Part shown: positions 16,231 through 23,909 of the stretch, one piece after another | Position numbering within the stretch: position 1 is the first letter of the stretch | How the letters are laid out: every line of letters starts with the position of its first letter | Source of the DNA: Cohnella fermenti | GTDB taxonomy: Bacteria; Bacillota; Bacilli; Paenibacillales; Paenibacillaceae | Length of the DNA: 64,000 nt | Assembly: GCF_004801405.1 (NCBI RefSeq) | Contig: NZ_SSOB01000040.1 | Location: 17,291 to 81,290, forward strand | Direction of reading: 5' to 3' | Notes under the pieces: generated by a model | Databases searched by the model: none | The model's input: only the letters and a program-made list of their open reading frames with translations | Told to the model about the DNA's origin: nothing | Translations under genes and position numbers: made by a program

Positions 16231-17967
16231 ATGAAGACGGACAGGAGGGAAGCGTCCGCCGGAGGCTCGGTCGTGTGGCGGGGAGCGGCGATTCTGGGAG
16301 GGGCCGCGCTGCTCTCGAAGCTGATTGGCACGCTTCAGAAGATCCCGCTGCAGAACCTGGCGGGCGATCAGGTATTCGGCCTGTACAGCGCCGTCTATTC
16401 GCTGGCGGTCATGTGGATGACGCTCGCGTCGGCCGGCGTCCCGATCGCGGTATCCGCGCTTGTCGCGGAGCGGGAAGCGGCGGGCGACTCGGCGGGCGCC
16501 CGCAGGGTGCTCCGCAGCTCGCTCGCCCTGCTCTCGGGCAGCGGCCTGGCCGCGTTCGCGATTCTGTTCCTCGGAGCGGACGCGTTCGCGCGCTGGATGG
16601 GCGTGAGCGAGGCGGCAGACGCCATCCGCGCGTCATCGCTGGCGCTGCTCTTCGCGCCGATGACGGCGGCGCTGCGCGGCTATTCCCAGGGCCGGCTGCG
16701 CATGGTCGGCCCGGCGGCGTCCCAGCTCGCGGAGCAGACGGCCCGCGTCGCGTTCATGCTGATCGCCCTGCTGTGGGCGATCGAGCGGGCTTGGTCGCCG
16801 GGCGCGACGGCCGCCGCCGTGCATGGCGGCCTCGCGGTCGGAGGAGCCGCGGGGCTGGCGGCCATCGCCGCGTGGCTCCTGCGGGAGCGGCGGCGGGCGA
16901 GCGGGGAGGGCGGGAAGCCGGGGAAGAGCGGCGGCGGGAAGCGGAGCGGAGGGAATTCGGAATACGGGGAGGCGCGGCTTGCGTTGCTCCGCCGGATCGC
17001 CGCCGTTGCGCTGCCGATCGCGGCCAGCTCCGTCGTCGCCCCGCTGTTCGGGCTGATCGACGCGTTCACGCTGCCTCGCTTGCTGCAGAGCGCAGGCGCG
17101 ACGGCCGGCGAGGCGATGGCTTCGTTCGGCGAGTACAATCGCGGCATCGCGCTGCTGCAGTTGATCGTCATGGCGGCGGGTGCCGCCGGCGGCGCGCTCG
17201 TTCCGGCGATGACGGCGGCGCGGACGCGCGGCGATCGAACCGGCGAGCGGGAGCAGGCGGCATTCGCGCTTCGGCTCGGCTGGCTGTTCGGCGCTGCCGC
17301 AGCGATCGGACTGGCGATTCTGGCGCGACCGATCAACGTGATGCTGTTCGCCGACGACCGCGGCACGGCGGCGATGGCGCTGCTGGCGTTCGCGGCTCTC
17401 GGCGGCACGCTTCAGGCCGTGTACGCCTCGCTGCTTCAAGGGCTGGGCGATCTTCGCTCGCCCGCGCTCAATCTCGCCGTCGCGGTGCTGCTCAAGGCGG
17501 CGCTCAACGCGCTGCTGGCGCCGAGCCTCGGCATCGGCGGCGCTGCGCTTGCCGCGCTCGCGGCGTACGGTGCTGCCGCGCTGCTGAACGCGCTCGCACT
17601 GCGCCGTCGCCTGCCGCCGCGCGCCGTTGCGGCTGGCGCAGGCACGGCTGGCGCTGCGGCGGCGGGCTCGCCCGCGCGCGGAGCTTGGCGGCTCGCGCTC
17701 GCGCTGGCCGCCATGGCGGCGGCCGCGGGCTTGCTCGCGGCGCTGCTGGAGGGGCTTACGCGCGGCCTTGCGCCGCGCGCCGCCGCGCTGTTGACTGCGC
17801 TGCCGAGCATTGCGGCAGGCGCTGCGGCGTTCGCCGCGGCGCTCGTCGCCGGCGGCGCCGTCGCTCCGCGCGAATGGCGGGCGCTGCCCGGCTGCGGCGC
17901 CGGTTCGCGAGTCGACCGCCTGCTGCTTCGCCTGCGCGCCGGGCGCTATGAAGACCTGAATCCATGA
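16231..17967 (+). CDS. MurJ/SpoVB-family polysaccharide flippase (YabM-like)
   Basis: 578-residue multipass membrane protein of the MVF/MOP exporter superfamily, corresponding by position to B. subtilis yabM, which belongs to the SpoVB group of lipid-linked polysaccharide transporters. The N-terminal block LLSKLIGTLQKIPLQNLAGDQVFGLYSAVYSLAVMW is typical. About 14 hydrophobic segments follow. A Gly/Lys/Arg-rich cytoplasmic loop (RERRRASGEGGKPGKSGGG, about 220-245) divides the two halves. The last 200 residues are extremely Ala-rich and the DNA there is markedly more GC-rich than its neighbours. The ATG at 16231 follows GGGGAAAGGA. Substrate is unknown. Confidence 0.85.
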   Translation: MKTDRREASAGGSVVWRGAAILGGAALLSKLIGTLQKIPLQNLAGDQVFGLYSAVYSLAVMWMTLASAGVPIAVSALVAEREAAGDSAGARRVLRSSLALLSGSGLAAFAILFLGADAFARWMGVSEAADAIRASSLALLFAPMTAALRGYSQGRLRMVGPAASQLAEQTARVAFMLIALLWAIERAWSPGATAAAVHGGLAVGGAAGLAAIAAWLLRERRRASGEGGKPGKSGGGKRSGGNSEYGEARLALLRRIAAVALPIAASSVVAPLFGLIDAFTLPRLLQSAGATAGEAMASFGEYNRGIALLQLIVMAAGAAGGALVPAMTAARTRGDRTGEREQAAFALRLGWLFGAAAAIGLAILARPINVMLFADDRGTAAMALLAFAALGGTLQAVYASLLQGLGDLRSPALNLAVAVLLKAALNALLAPSLGIGGAALAALAAYGAAALLNALALRRRLPPRAVAAGAGTAGAAAAGSPARGAWRLALALAAMAAAAGLLAALLEGLTRGLAPRAAALLTALPSIAAGAAAFAAALVAGGAVAPREWRALPGCGAGSRVDRLLLRLRAGRYEDLNP

Positions 17968-17993
17968 GACCAGACAGGGAAGGATGATGGACG

Positions 17994-19475
17994 ATGTCCC
18001 CCTCCATTACGATCGTCGGACTTGGCTCCGGCGGCGAAGATCAATTAACGCTAGGCATCCTGAAGCGGCTGGAGGGCTCTTCCTTGCGGTTCGCCCGCAC
18101 GGGCGAGCATCCGGCTATATTCGATCTGGCCGCCCGCGGCATCGTCTTCGAGACGTTCGACGCTCTCTACGAGAGCCTGGACGGCTTCGAGGAAGTGTAC
18201 GACGCCATTGCGGATAAGCTGCTGAACTTGGCGAATGAGCATCCTTCTGGTAGGATTATTTACGCCGTTCCCGGTCACCCGATGGTCGCGGAACGAACGG
18301 TTCAGTTGCTGCGCGCCCGCAGCCCGGAGCGAGGCGTCTCGCTTGAGGTGCTCGGCGGCGAGAGCTTCCTCGACGAGGCGTTCGTCCGGCTTGGCTTCGA
18401 TCCGATCGAGGGCTTCCAGCTCCTCGACGCTTCCGAGCTTCGCCGCGAGCTCCTTCGCCCGCAGCTTCACACGGTCATCGGCCAAGTCTACGACGAGTTC
18501 ACCGCCTCGGACGTGAAACTGAGCCTCATGAACGTCTATCCGGACGACCATCCGGTCGTTGTCGGCCAATCGCTCGGCGTACCCGGCGAGGAGAGAATCC
18601 GCCGGATTCCGCTGCACGAGCTGGATCGGCTGGACAGCTACGGCAACCTGACCCTCGTCTACGTCGCCGCAAGCGATGACCCGAGCCTTCGCCGCCGCTC
18701 GTTCGAGCGGCTGCACGAGATCGTCTCGATCCTTCGCAGCCCGGAAGGCTGCCCGTGGGATCGCGAGCAGACGCACTCCTCGATCCGCAAGAACTTCATC
18801 GAGGAGACGTTCGAGGCGATCGAAGCGCTCGACAACGACGACCCCGACGGCATGAGGGAAGAGTTCGGCGACGTTATTCTGCAAGTGCTTCTTCACAGCC
18901 AGATGGAAGAAGAGCTCGGCTCGTTCGACGCGTTCGATGTGCTTGCGGAGCTGAACGACAAGCTGATCTTCCGCCACCCGCATGTGTTCGGGGGAGAGAA
19001 CGCCCAGGACGCGGAGGACGCTCTGCGCAACTGGGAGGCGATGAAGGCGGAAGAGAAGAAGCGCAAGGGCATCGCGGAGCGCACGTCCCTGCTGGATGGA
19101 ATGCCGAAGGATCTGCCCGCCTTGCCGAGATCGTTCAAGCTGCAGAAGAAGGCGGCTTCCGTCGGCTTCGATTGGCCGGACTTGTCCGGCGCGCTTGCGA
19201 AGGTAGAGGAAGAGCTGGCCGAGCTGAAGCAGTCCGTCTCCGGCGAATCCAAGGATCGTCAGAAGGAAGAGCTGGGCGACCTGCTGTTCGCGGTCGTCAA
19301 CGTCTCGAGATTCATCAAGTCCGATCCGGAGGAAGCTCTAGCGAATACCAATCGTAAGTTTGTCTCTCGATTCCAATATATCGAAGAGCAATTACGTATA
19401 AGAGATCGCTCTTTTGACGAGACTGATTTAACAGAGATGGAAGAATGGTGGCAGCAGGCCAAAGGCCGCGAATAA
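17994..19475 (+). CDS. mazG: Bifunctional tetrapyrrole methyltransferase-like / MazG nucleotide pyrophosphohydrolase (YabN)
   Basis: 493-residue two-domain protein. Residues 1-220 are a tetrapyrrole (corrin/porphyrin) methylase domain (SITIVGLGSGGEDQLTLG, YAVPGHPMVAERTV). Residues ~225-493 hold tandem MazG domains; the first has CPWDREQTHSSIRKNFIEETFEAIEAL, with EExxE metal ligands, and EFGDVILQVLLHSQ. MazG hydrolyses NTPs to NMP and PPi and may remove aberrant nucleotides; the methylase function is unknown. The fused architecture and the position after yabM match B. subtilis yabN. Confidence 0.95.
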   Translation: MSPSITIVGLGSGGEDQLTLGILKRLEGSSLRFARTGEHPAIFDLAARGIVFETFDALYESLDGFEEVYDAIADKLLNLANEHPSGRIIYAVPGHPMVAERTVQLLRARSPERGVSLEVLGGESFLDEAFVRLGFDPIEGFQLLDASELRRELLRPQLHTVIGQVYDEFTASDVKLSLMNVYPDDHPVVVGQSLGVPGEERIRRIPLHELDRLDSYGNLTLVYVAASDDPSLRRRSFERLHEIVSILRSPEGCPWDREQTHSSIRKNFIEETFEAIEALDNDDPDGMREEFGDVILQVLLHSQMEEELGSFDAFDVLAELNDKLIFRHPHVFGGENAQDAEDALRNWEAMKAEEKKRKGIAERTSLLDGMPKDLPALPRSFKLQKKAASVGFDWPDLSGALAKVEEELAELKQSVSGESKDRQKEELGDLLFAVVNVSRFIKSDPEEALANTNRKFVSRFQYIEEQLRIRDRSFDETDLTEMEEWWQQAKGRE

Positions 19476-19667
19476 CGGGCTGTAGGACCTTCTGACCGCA
19501 TCATTCTAGGCATTTCATCATATTTCGCGATTTTTTTTGTGAAGAAGCAGGATTTTTTTAACAGAGGACAGAATACTATTCATCGAGTCGCTGCAAACCT
19601 GAGATTCCATGCGCCCCAAGGCGTTTGGGCCAACAATTCAACCATATTTTTGGGAGGTATTTTTATT

Positions 19668-19940
19668 ATGAACAAGACAGACCTGATCAACAACATCGCC
19701 GACAAGAGCGGCTTGACGAAGAAGGATGTCGAATCCGTGCTGAACGGCTTCCTGGGCGAAGTATCCGATGCTCTCGCCAAGGGCGACAAGGTTCAACTGA
19801 TCGGCTTCGGCACGTTCGAGACCCGCAGCCGTTCCGGCCGTGTGGGCCGCAACCCGCAAACGGGCAAGACGATCGAGATCGCAGCTTCCAAGGTTCCTGC
19901 GTTCAAGGCCGGCAACAAGCTGAAGGATGCCGTCAAGTAA
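19668..19940 (+). CDS. hup: DNA-binding protein HU
   Basis: 90-residue HU/IHF-family histone-like protein: MNKTDLINNIADKSGLTKKDVESVLNGFL, then VQLIGFGTFETRSRSGRVGRNPQTGKTIEIAA with the DNA-intercalating arm. It binds and bends DNA nonspecifically as the main nucleoid protein. The ATG at 19668 follows TGGGAGG; the frame is open upstream but without family similarity. The gene is placed between mazG and rqcP. In B. subtilis the HU gene (hbs) is elsewhere. The stop is 3 nt before the rqcP start, so both are likely on one transcript. Confidence 0.97.
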   Translation: MNKTDLINNIADKSGLTKKDVESVLNGFLGEVSDALAKGDKVQLIGFGTFETRSRSGRVGRNPQTGKTIEIAASKVPAFKAGNKLKDAVK

Positions 19941-19943
19941 TCG

Positions 19944-20216
19944 ATGCGCCTCGATAAATACCTGAAGGTGTCGCGCCTCATCAAGCGCCGCACCGTCGCG
20001 AAGGACGTGTCCGATCAAGGGCGCGTCCTTCTCAACGGAAGGGAAGCGAAGCCGGGAAGTGTCGTGAAAGTCGGAGACACGCTCGAGATCGGCTTCGGCC
20101 AGAAAATTCTGACCGTAAGGATCGAGCAGACCGCGGATTCGGCCCGGAAGGAAAACGCGGAAGCGATGTACACGATCCTGAAGGAGGAGACTCGCAAGAG
20201 CGAGCCTCTGCTGTAG
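19944..20216 (+). CDS. rqcP: S4-domain RNA-binding protein RqcP (YabO)
   Basis: 90-residue single-domain S4 protein (MRLDKYLKVSRLIKRRTVAKDVSDQGRVLLNG, then KPGSVVKVGDTLEIGFG). RqcP/YabO works with RqcH and stalled 50S-peptidyl-tRNA complexes to drive poly-alanine tailing in bacterial ribosome-associated quality control. It starts 3 nt after the HU stop codon, so translation is probably coupled. A robust terminator follows and marks the end of the transcript before a long non-coding repeat region. Confidence 0.95.
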   Translation: MRLDKYLKVSRLIKRRTVAKDVSDQGRVLLNGREAKPGSVVKVGDTLEIGFGQKILTVRIEQTADSARKENAEAMYTILKEETRKSEPLL

Positions 20217-20225
20217 CAGAAGGAG

Positions 20226-20272
20226 AAACCCGCCCCAGCCGGCCGCTCGGCCGCTTGGAGGCGGGTTTTTTG
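20226..20272 (+). terminator. Intrinsic terminator after rqcP
   Basis: AAACCCGCC (20226-20234) pairs with GGCGGGTTT (20260-20268). The loop holds an internal GGCCG-type stem. T6 run. Confidence 0.9.
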
Positions 20273-20310
20273 CGATTTTCCACACCTATCCCCGGCCTCG
20301 TTCCCTCCCC

Positions 20311-20562
20311 GCGCCAAATCTATGTGATTTTTCGCATACATTCCGCCTCGCAGCCCTCTCCGGACCCAATCTATGTGGTTTTTCACATATATCGCGCCTC
20401 GCACCCCCTCCCCGCGCCCAATCTATGTGGTTTTTCACATATATCGCGCCTCGCACCCACTCCCCGTGCCCAATCTATGTGATTTTTCACATATATCGCG
20501 CCTCGCACCCACTCCCCGTGCCCAATCTATGTGATTTTTCGCATATATCGCGCCTCGTCCCT
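20311..20562. repeat. Array A: five 18-bp palindromes, period 51-52 bp
   Basis: Imperfect palindromes start at 20321, 20372, 20424, 20476 and 20528 (TATGTGATTTTTCGCATA, TATGTGGTTTTTCACATA and variants). The intervening ~34-bp GC-rich spacers are nearly identical (CGCGCCTCGCACCC, TCCCCG, CCCAATC). Read on the minus strand the palindromes equal those of copies B, C and E. The array follows the rqcP terminator directly. Confidence 0.95.
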
Positions 20563-20880
20563 TCCTCCGGGGGCCTCCATGCCGGGCCATCCTCTCGAGG
20601 GCACTCCTCGAACATCGCGTCCCGCCGCCGGCCCTTCCCCTCAATCTCCCATCTTCTCAATCTCCCGCCTCGATTATCGCGCCCGCGCCTTCCTCTCAAC
20701 CGCCCGCCCGGATGCTGTGCCCCGGCGCCGCGTTATCCTCTCGGGTATCGCGCTCCCACCATCCCCTCCGCCCCTCCGCGCAAAATGCGGCCGCTCCGAC
20801 GCCTTTCTTTTCCCCCCATACGCTCGGTTTCACTTCTATTCCAACGGGGTATTAAGGGAACGGGACTGTCTGTTCTAATT
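20563..20880. other. Pyrimidine-rich gene-free stretch downstream of array A
   Basis: About 300 bp with strong C+T bias on the plus strand, containing loose repeats such as CTCAATCTCCC and TATCGCG. No ribosome site or credible reading frame. It separates array A from yabP. Confidence 0.6.
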
Positions 20881-20925
20881 CCGATCTCCCTTCCATAAGC
20901 TAGTCTCATAAGGAGGGGACGTGCC

Positions 20926-21207
20926 ATGGAGCAAGGCAAGAACGCGAAGCGGCAGGAGATCCGGATGCTGAATCGCAAGGTCATGGACATCACCGGCGTA
21001 AGCAACGTGGAGAGCTTCGACAATGAGGAGTTTCTTCTGGAGACGGAATGCGGGTTCCTCACGGTGCGCGGGCAGAATCTTCACATGAAGAATCTAAGCC
21101 TGGAGCAGGGGATGGTCACGATCGAAGGATTCATCCATTCCCTCGTCTACCTCGACGGGAATACGGCCGGGAAGTCCAAGGGGCTGTTCGGGAAGTTGTT
21201 CAAGTGA
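20926..21207 (+). CDS. yabP: Sporulation protein YabP
   Basis: 93-residue YabP family protein. In B. subtilis yabP and yabQ are sigma-E-dependent mother-cell genes; yabQ is needed for cortex synthesis and YabP's biochemical role is unknown. Recognisable core: NRKVMDITGVSNVESFDNEEFLLETECGFLTVRGQNLHMKNLSLEQG. The ATG at 20926 follows AAGGAGGGG. Upstream CATAAGCT (20894-20901) with a poor -35 is only a weak sigma-E candidate. It overlaps yabQ by 4 bp (GTGA). Confidence 0.93.
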   Translation: MEQGKNAKRQEIRMLNRKVMDITGVSNVESFDNEEFLLETECGFLTVRGQNLHMKNLSLEQGMVTIEGFIHSLVYLDGNTAGKSKGLFGKLFK

Positions 21208-21797
21208 ACGCGGCGATGCATTGGAATACGATCGGGGCCATGCTCCTGTGCGGACTCGCCATGGGTGTGTTCTTCGATGCCTATCGGGTTGCCTGTTATC
21301 GGTTCTCGGTGAGCCGCTGGATGATTCCCGGCTTCGATATCGCTTATTGGATGCTTGCGACGTTCATGGTGTTCCACACCCTCCTTAACAGCAACTTCGG
21401 CGAAGTGCGGGTATACGTGTTCCTCGGGATCGGAATCGGGATCTCGGGTTATTTCGCCCTGCTCAGCCCGAAAGTCCTCAAGGTTATCCGCTTCCTGTTC
21501 CGGGTTGTGGAGCAAACGGCGCTTGGGGTGTGGCGAACGGTTAGGGCGATCGTTATCGTTCCGCTGCTGTGGCTTACGCGCGTGCTCGCCTGGATCATGG
21601 AGACGCTGTTCATCGTGACGGCGGTGATTGTGCTGTGGACGTTGCGGCTGCTGGCGAAGCCTCTCGGAGGACTGGGGCGCTGGCTATGGACAAGGCTCCT
21701 GCCTGTGCGGAGGATGCTGAGTCCGGCCGTCCGGTGGGCGGGAAGGGCACGGGACAAGTGGCGCCAGATCAAGGAAGTATTCCGGCGCAAGTCCTAG
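21204..21797 (+). CDS. yabQ: Spore cortex biosynthesis protein YabQ
   Basis: 197-residue membrane protein with several hydrophobic helices (IGAMLLCGLAMGVFFDAYRV, then a segment from 21335 to 21400 and one from 21425 to 21470) and a basic C-terminal tail. It matches YabQ in position and layout. YabQ localises to the forespore outer membrane and is required for cortex formation. The GTG at 21204 overlaps the yabP stop; an ATG at 21216 is an alternative. The C-terminal half, with repeated Leu/Trp helices, looks longer than the minimal domain. Confidence 0.88.
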   Translation: MNAAMHWNTIGAMLLCGLAMGVFFDAYRVACYRFSVSRWMIPGFDIAYWMLATFMVFHTLLNSNFGEVRVYVFLGIGIGISGYFALLSPKVLKVIRFLFRVVEQTALGVWRTVRAIVIVPLLWLTRVLAWIMETLFIVTAVIVLWTLRLLAKPLGGLGRWLWTRLLPVRRMLSPAVRWAGRARDKWRQIKEVFRRKS

Positions 21798-21857
21798 AAT
21801 CGACAACATTCGGAGCGTAACCGTGACGCAAGAAGGATATTTTCGACTTGTGAGCTG

Positions 21858-21866
21858 TGGTATACT
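21858..21866 (+). promoter_or_regulatory. Extended -10 element before divIC
   Basis: TGGTATACT (TGnTATACT) about 78 bp before the divIC start. No strong -35. Confidence 0.45.
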
Positions 21867-21943
21867 ATTTCCACCTACATCGTCGATCGGACATCTCGCG
21901 ATTGATTTATGGAATAAGGTGGACAGAGGGGGGAGCTTGGAAC

Positions 21944-22252
21944 GTGGCATCGAATACGGCGGCATCGGCGGCATCGGTTGGATTGCGCAGACGGCTCAAG
22001 CTTCTCCTGACGGTTGTTGTCCTCTTTATGAGCTGGGCCGCGTACACCTTGGTTGTTCAATACAATCAAGCGACCGAACGGACCGGACAGTTGGTCGAAG
22101 CGAAGAAGCAGTTGAGCGATGCCCAGGCGAAGAACTTGTCGCTCAAGCAGGAGATCGCTCGGCTTAACGATCCGGAATACGTCGGCCAGATCGCCCGCAA
22201 GGAGCAAGGAATGAGGCTTCCCGGAGAGAAATCGATTCAGGTCGAGCAATAA
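21944..22252 (+). CDS. divIC: Cell-division protein DivIC / FtsB family
   Basis: 102-residue bitopic septum protein. A short basic cytoplasmic N-terminus leads to one transmembrane helix (LLLTVVVLFMSWAAYTLVV, about 26-44), then a coiled coil (TERTGQLVEAKKQLSDAQAK) and the family ending PEYVGQIARKEQGMRLPGE. It forms the divisome regulatory complex with FtsL and DivIB that activates septal peptidoglycan synthesis. The GTG at 21944 is chosen over further-upstream codons because GAGGGGGGAG lies 8 nt before it. Position between yabQ and the S1 gene is as in B. subtilis. Confidence 0.93.
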   Translation: MASNTAASAASVGLRRRLKLLLTVVVLFMSWAAYTLVVQYNQATERTGQLVEAKKQLSDAQAKNLSLKQEIARLNDPEYVGQIARKEQGMRLPGEKSIQVEQ

Positions 22253-22307
22253 TGGCCATATGAAGGCTTAATGCCGCAAGACGGGCTCTGATGAGGGCGA
22301 ACGTCGG

Positions 22308-22337
22308 TTGACCTTGCTTTTCCGGATCGGTTATAAT
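22308..22337 (+). promoter_or_regulatory. Sigma-A promoter before the S1-domain gene
   Basis: TTGACC at 22308-22313 and TATAAT at 22332-22337, 18-bp spacer. Confidence 0.75.
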
Positions 22338-22399
22338 CGGCATAGCCGGACTTATAATTCGCTCGGCACACTTATGTTCAGGGAGGAACATCGGTTTTT

Positions 22400-22837
22400 A
22401 TGGCCATTGAAGTGGGCTCCAAATTGGAGGGTAAGGTCACTGGCATCACGCACTTCGGAGCGTTCGTGGATCTGTCGGGAGGCGTTACGGGCCTCGTGCA
22501 TATCTCGGAGATCGCCGATAGCTATGTCAAGGACGTTCATGAGCATCTGAAGATTAATGACGTCGTCACTGTCAAGGTAATCAATGTCGACAAGGACGGC
22601 AAGATCGGACTGTCCATCCGTCAAGCGGTGGATAAGCCTCCGGAATTGCAGCAACAGCAACCCCCACGCGGACCGCGCGGCGATCGGGGCGGTCGCCCCT
22701 TCAAGCCAAGCGGAGCTGGCCGAGCTACCTTCGATGACAAGCTATCCCGGTTCCTCAAGGACAGTGAAGAGAGATTGACCAGCTACAAGAAGAATACCGA
22801 ATCCAAGAGGGGTGGCCGCGGCGGACGTCGTTCCTAA
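22400..22837 (+). CDS. yabR: S1-domain RNA-binding protein (YabR family)
   Basis: 145-residue protein with a single S1 OB-fold at residues 1-72 (GSKLEGKVTGITHFGAFVDLSGGVTGLVHISEI, VKVINVDKDGKIGLSIRQA). An RGG-like basic tail follows (GPRGDRGGRP and KRGGRGGRR). It is homologous to the polynucleotide-phosphorylase S1 domain; proteins of this type bind RNA or the ribosome, but the precise role is unclear. It has its own promoter and terminator. In B. subtilis tRNA genes follow yabR; none are seen here. Confidence 0.92.
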   Translation: MAIEVGSKLEGKVTGITHFGAFVDLSGGVTGLVHISEIADSYVKDVHEHLKINDVVTVKVINVDKDGKIGLSIRQAVDKPPELQQQQPPRGPRGDRGGRPFKPSGAGRATFDDKLSRFLKDSEERLTSYKKNTESKRGGRGGRRS

Positions 22838-22870
22838 TCTGCGTGCTCCTTCGATATAGAATGCGGAAGA

Positions 22871-22899
22871 TCCGGGCCCGGAAGGGGTCCGGGTTTTTT
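22871..22899 (+). terminator. Intrinsic terminator after yabR
   Basis: CCCGGA (22877-22882) pairs with TCCGGG (22888-22893), followed by T6. Confidence 0.8.
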
Positions 22900-23011
22900 G
22901 TCGCGCTTATAGCCGCAGATGTACAACAACGCCGCCCTATCGAGGGCCGCTTCCGCCGCTGAAGGTTGTCGGCTGAGCCGTGGCGCCCCGTTCGAGCGAT
23001 GACCGGAGGGA

Positions 23012-23228
23012 CGAAGGTTGCCGAAGCCGCCGGGGGGTCCAGGGTTTTATGTGAAAATTCACATTGGCGAGGCTCGATAGTGGGCAGTTTGGGCGGTTCT
23101 ATGTGAAAAATAGCATAAATGGAGAAAATTCTGGCTCGAGTTGCCGAATGTATGCCAAAAATCACATAAAACGCTGCGATTGCCCCCTCCTCCATTCCGA
23201 TGAATGTGAAAAATCATATAAAATCCCA
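23012..23228. repeat. Copy B of dispersed phased-palindrome element
   Basis: Palindromes start at 23048, 23100, 23151 and 23203 (spacing 52, 51, 52). Spacers share GGGCAGTTTGGGCG, TGGAGAAAA, GGCTCGA and GCGATTG with copies C and E. A GC-rich block just upstream (TGCCGAAG, CCGGGGG, CCAG) is shared with copy E. It lies in the yabR-spoIIE gap after the yabR terminator. Confidence 0.95.
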
Positions 23229-23269
23229 AATTCCAGGCGGCAAACCGCAACTGAGCCACCTCGCTCCAT

Positions 23270-23570
23270 CTGATGTGTTCCCGCCAGGCCCGCGCTCCAA
23301 CTCACCAGCGGTCCGTAACCAGTCCACCAGCAGCCCCCCGTCAGTCCGCCCCCGTTCCCACCCTTCCGCAGCTCGTCCCAACTCGTCTGCAGTCCTTCAG
23401 TAACCTGCTCTAACCTGCTCCAACTCGTCCGCCACCCTCCCGCATCTCGTCTCAACCCTTCTGCCCCTCGTCCGCAACCCTTCCGCCACCTTCCACCACC
23501 CGCCCCAACCCGTCCACCATCGGCCCGCCGCTCGTTCGTCGATCGCTGCCCCAATTCTGGACATCCCGCG
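23270..23570. other. C+T-rich low-complexity stretch after copy B
   Basis: About 300 bp of plus-strand pyrimidine-biased DNA with loose repeats of the CTCGTCC, AACCCTTC and CGCCACC type. No gene is supported; long frames on the opposite strand are products of the bias. From 23570 to 23800 there is ordinary unassigned sequence. Confidence 0.65.
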
Positions 23571-23820
23571 CGCAAAAATAGATCGTTCGGAGGGGGAGAA
23601 AAGAGGAGAGGTTTCGCGGTCTTCCGGCAATGGACGTGTTGCAAACGCTTTATCGATTGCGAGTCTTGTTGTCGGAATGGAACGTAATGCCGACAGATTA
23701 AGCCCTCGATCCGGCTTCGCGAGCGGTATGCGAAACGGCGAGAGCCCTTGCCGGACAAGGGATCTCGGGATTCGCGAATAGCGTCGTCCCGCCCCCCTGC
23801 TCCCTGTCGGAAAAAACTTC

Positions 23821-23870
23821 TGCCAAGCAGGCGGCTTCTGACAAACTTTCATAAATGCCGCTCCTATAAT
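23821..23870 (+). promoter_or_regulatory. Candidate Spo0A-dependent sigma-A promoter of spoIIE
   Basis: TATAAT (23865-23870) is preceded by a -35-like CTGACA (23838-23843) at an unusually long 21-bp spacing, as in the B. subtilis spoIIE promoter. TGACAAA (23839-23845) overlapping the -35 and TGCCAAG (23821-23827) resemble 0A boxes (TGNCRAA). Confidence 0.65.
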
Positions 23871-23909
23871 AAGAGGCACACTCAAAAAAGGAAAAAGAGG
23901 TGCCTGTCC

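Noticed and set aside
20311..20562. CRISPR-like regularity of array A (short repeat plus ~34-bp spacer)
   Set aside because: The spacers are nearly identical to one another rather than unique, the repeat core is only 18 bp, and no cas genes are present.
23048..23220. Palindromes as classical CRP/FNR sites (TGTGA...TCACA)
   Set aside because: Arms are separated by 4 bp, not 6, and sites occur in phased groups away from promoters.
22838..23900. tRNA genes expected between yabR and spoIIE by analogy with B. subtilis
   Set aside because: No cloverleaf, T-loop (GTTCRANNC) or CCA end could be found in this gap.
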